Below the pieces are notes generated by a model. It made no database searches and was not told the DNA's origin. It worked only from the letters and a program-made list of their open reading frames with translations. 6,630 nt of DNA. Source: Helicobacteraceae bacterium (GTDB lineage Bacteria; Campylobacterota; Campylobacteria; Campylobacterales; SZUA-545). Numbering within the stretch: the first letter of the stretch is position 1; each line of letters starts with the position of its first letter. The position numbers and the translations under genes were made by a program. Shown piece after piece: positions 6,093 through 6,630 of this stretch. The DNA lies in contig JAITEA010000187.1 of NCBI GenBank assembly GCA_031282285.1, forward strand, positions 1 through 6,630. Reading direction: 5' to 3'.

Positions 6093-6630
6093 ATGAGCGC
6101 GGGGTTATTGGCGCTTGGCTGTTTAGCCGCGAGCGTAGCGGTTTATCTCTGCTTTTTCAGTTTGGGATCGAGGCGCTTCGTCAAGCGATTGACAAATAGC
6201 GAGTTTAAGGCAAATCCGAACGCGCCGCAAATCGACGCCAAGCTGGCTGAAGCCTTGACGATCGGGCTTATTTACGCGGAGGAGATCGGCGCGTTCGCCG
6301 ATGGTATGGCTACGGGTTTGAGCGCGGAACGGCTTGAAACGGAGCTGAAAAAGTGGGGCGTAAGCGACAAGGCAAGCGCCGTTTCTACGATGAACTGGCT
6401 GATACAAAGCGGCGATCGCGCTAGCTACGGCGCGATCCTGTCGTTTGTTTTGAGATACAACAAGCGCGAGGCGCGGCGCGAGGCTATCAAAGCGGAGTAC
6501 AAGGAAAACGCGCGAGCGTTTATCGAGTGCGCCGATCGTCTGGCTAGGGCGATTGTCAATAGGCGCAAGCCGCCGTTTGCGATCGACGAAAAGTCGCTCA
6601 AAAAGGGCGTTTTGGCGTGGGACGCGGGCA
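6093..6630 (+). CDS. Membrane-anchored DUF1266-domain protein, C-terminus beyond the window
   Basis: An open frame from ATG 6093 runs to the right edge (179 complete codons). Residues 3-24 (AGLLALGCLAASVAVYLCFF) are one hydrophobic helix followed by SRRFVKR, which predicts an N-terminal anchor with the rest in the cytoplasm. After IDAKLAEALTIGLIYAEE come KKWGVSDKASAVSTMNWLIQSGDR (86-109) and, at the edge, KKGVLAWDAG (170-179). A WG-[IV]-x-[SD] motif, then an NWL-x4-G-[HD]-R segment and a later AWD are the pattern of DUF1266, a family of unknown function. In that family the segment after AWD usually continues with an Arg and a short helix, which would lie outside this window. The start is two bases after the SPOR stop, with only a weak GCGGTAG-like site, so translation is probably coupled to the SPOR gene. 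A cell-envelope link is inferred from that neighbour and the anchor only. Confidence 0.72.
   Translation, partial: MSAGLLALGCLAASVAVYLCFFSLGSRRFVKRLTNSEFKANPNAPQIDAKLAEALTIGLIYAEEIGAFADGMATGLSAERLETELKKWGVSDKASAVSTMNWLIQSGDRASYGAILSFVLRYNKREARREAIKAEYKENARAFIECADRLARAIVNRRKPPFAIDEKSLKKGVLAWDAG

Overview
The window looks like a chromosome piece from a GC-rich member of the Campylobacterota (epsilonproteobacterial lineage), probably deep-branching or uncultured. I base this on remembered family features, not on a search. The mqnA product is the short form seen in that phylum. The product beginning at 2165 resembles, in its C-terminal half, the aberrant spermidine synthase of Helicobacter. The coding style is compact, with genes overlapping by 1 to 4 bases.

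Layout. Bases 1-581 (minus strand) hold the N-terminal part of a secreted, lipid-anchored surface protein. It has a lipobox, a glycine linker, a DUF5018-like beta domain and the start of a probable beta-helix. It has no start codon in its frame and sits directly behind a run of 15 C on its coding strand. Upstream of the run is a small ORF (563-778, minus) in another frame, with its own ribosome binding site and a -10-like box. One C gained or two lost would fuse the two, so this is either a phase-variable surface gene or an assembly artefact. Bases 779-1091 hold no convincing gene beyond that promoter. They carry two palindromic G/C-run elements, the second of which probably terminates purM.

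Bases 1092-2081 (minus) are purM (purine synthesis). An 83-base divergent spacer separates it from a tightly packed plus-strand block: a SpeE-like Rossmann protein lacking the usual N-terminal domain (2165-2770), tgt (tRNA-guanine transglycosylase, 2770-3903), mqnA (futalosine-pathway menaquinone synthesis, 3900-4544) and a GT-B glycosyltransferase-like protein (4541-5557). These four overlap by 1-4 bases and are almost certainly one operon with coupled translation. After 47 bases come a periplasmic SPOR-domain protein (5605-6090) and, 2 bases later, a membrane-anchored DUF1266 protein that runs off the right edge (6093-6630).

How they fit together. The core block is housekeeping: purines, tRNA modification, quinone synthesis and envelope functions. 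The left 1.1 kb differs in character, being visibly richer in A/T, repeats and homopolymers, and looks like an accessory or variable surface locus abutting the core genes. The core part is strikingly rich in CGATCG, with five copies of the octamer GCGATCGC. I found no tRNA or rRNA genes, CRISPR array, insertion sequence or prophage genes. The best candidates for a second look are the start-less lipoprotein behind the C-run, the truncated SpeE-like protein, the glycosyltransferase without its EX7E acids, and the octamer enrichment.
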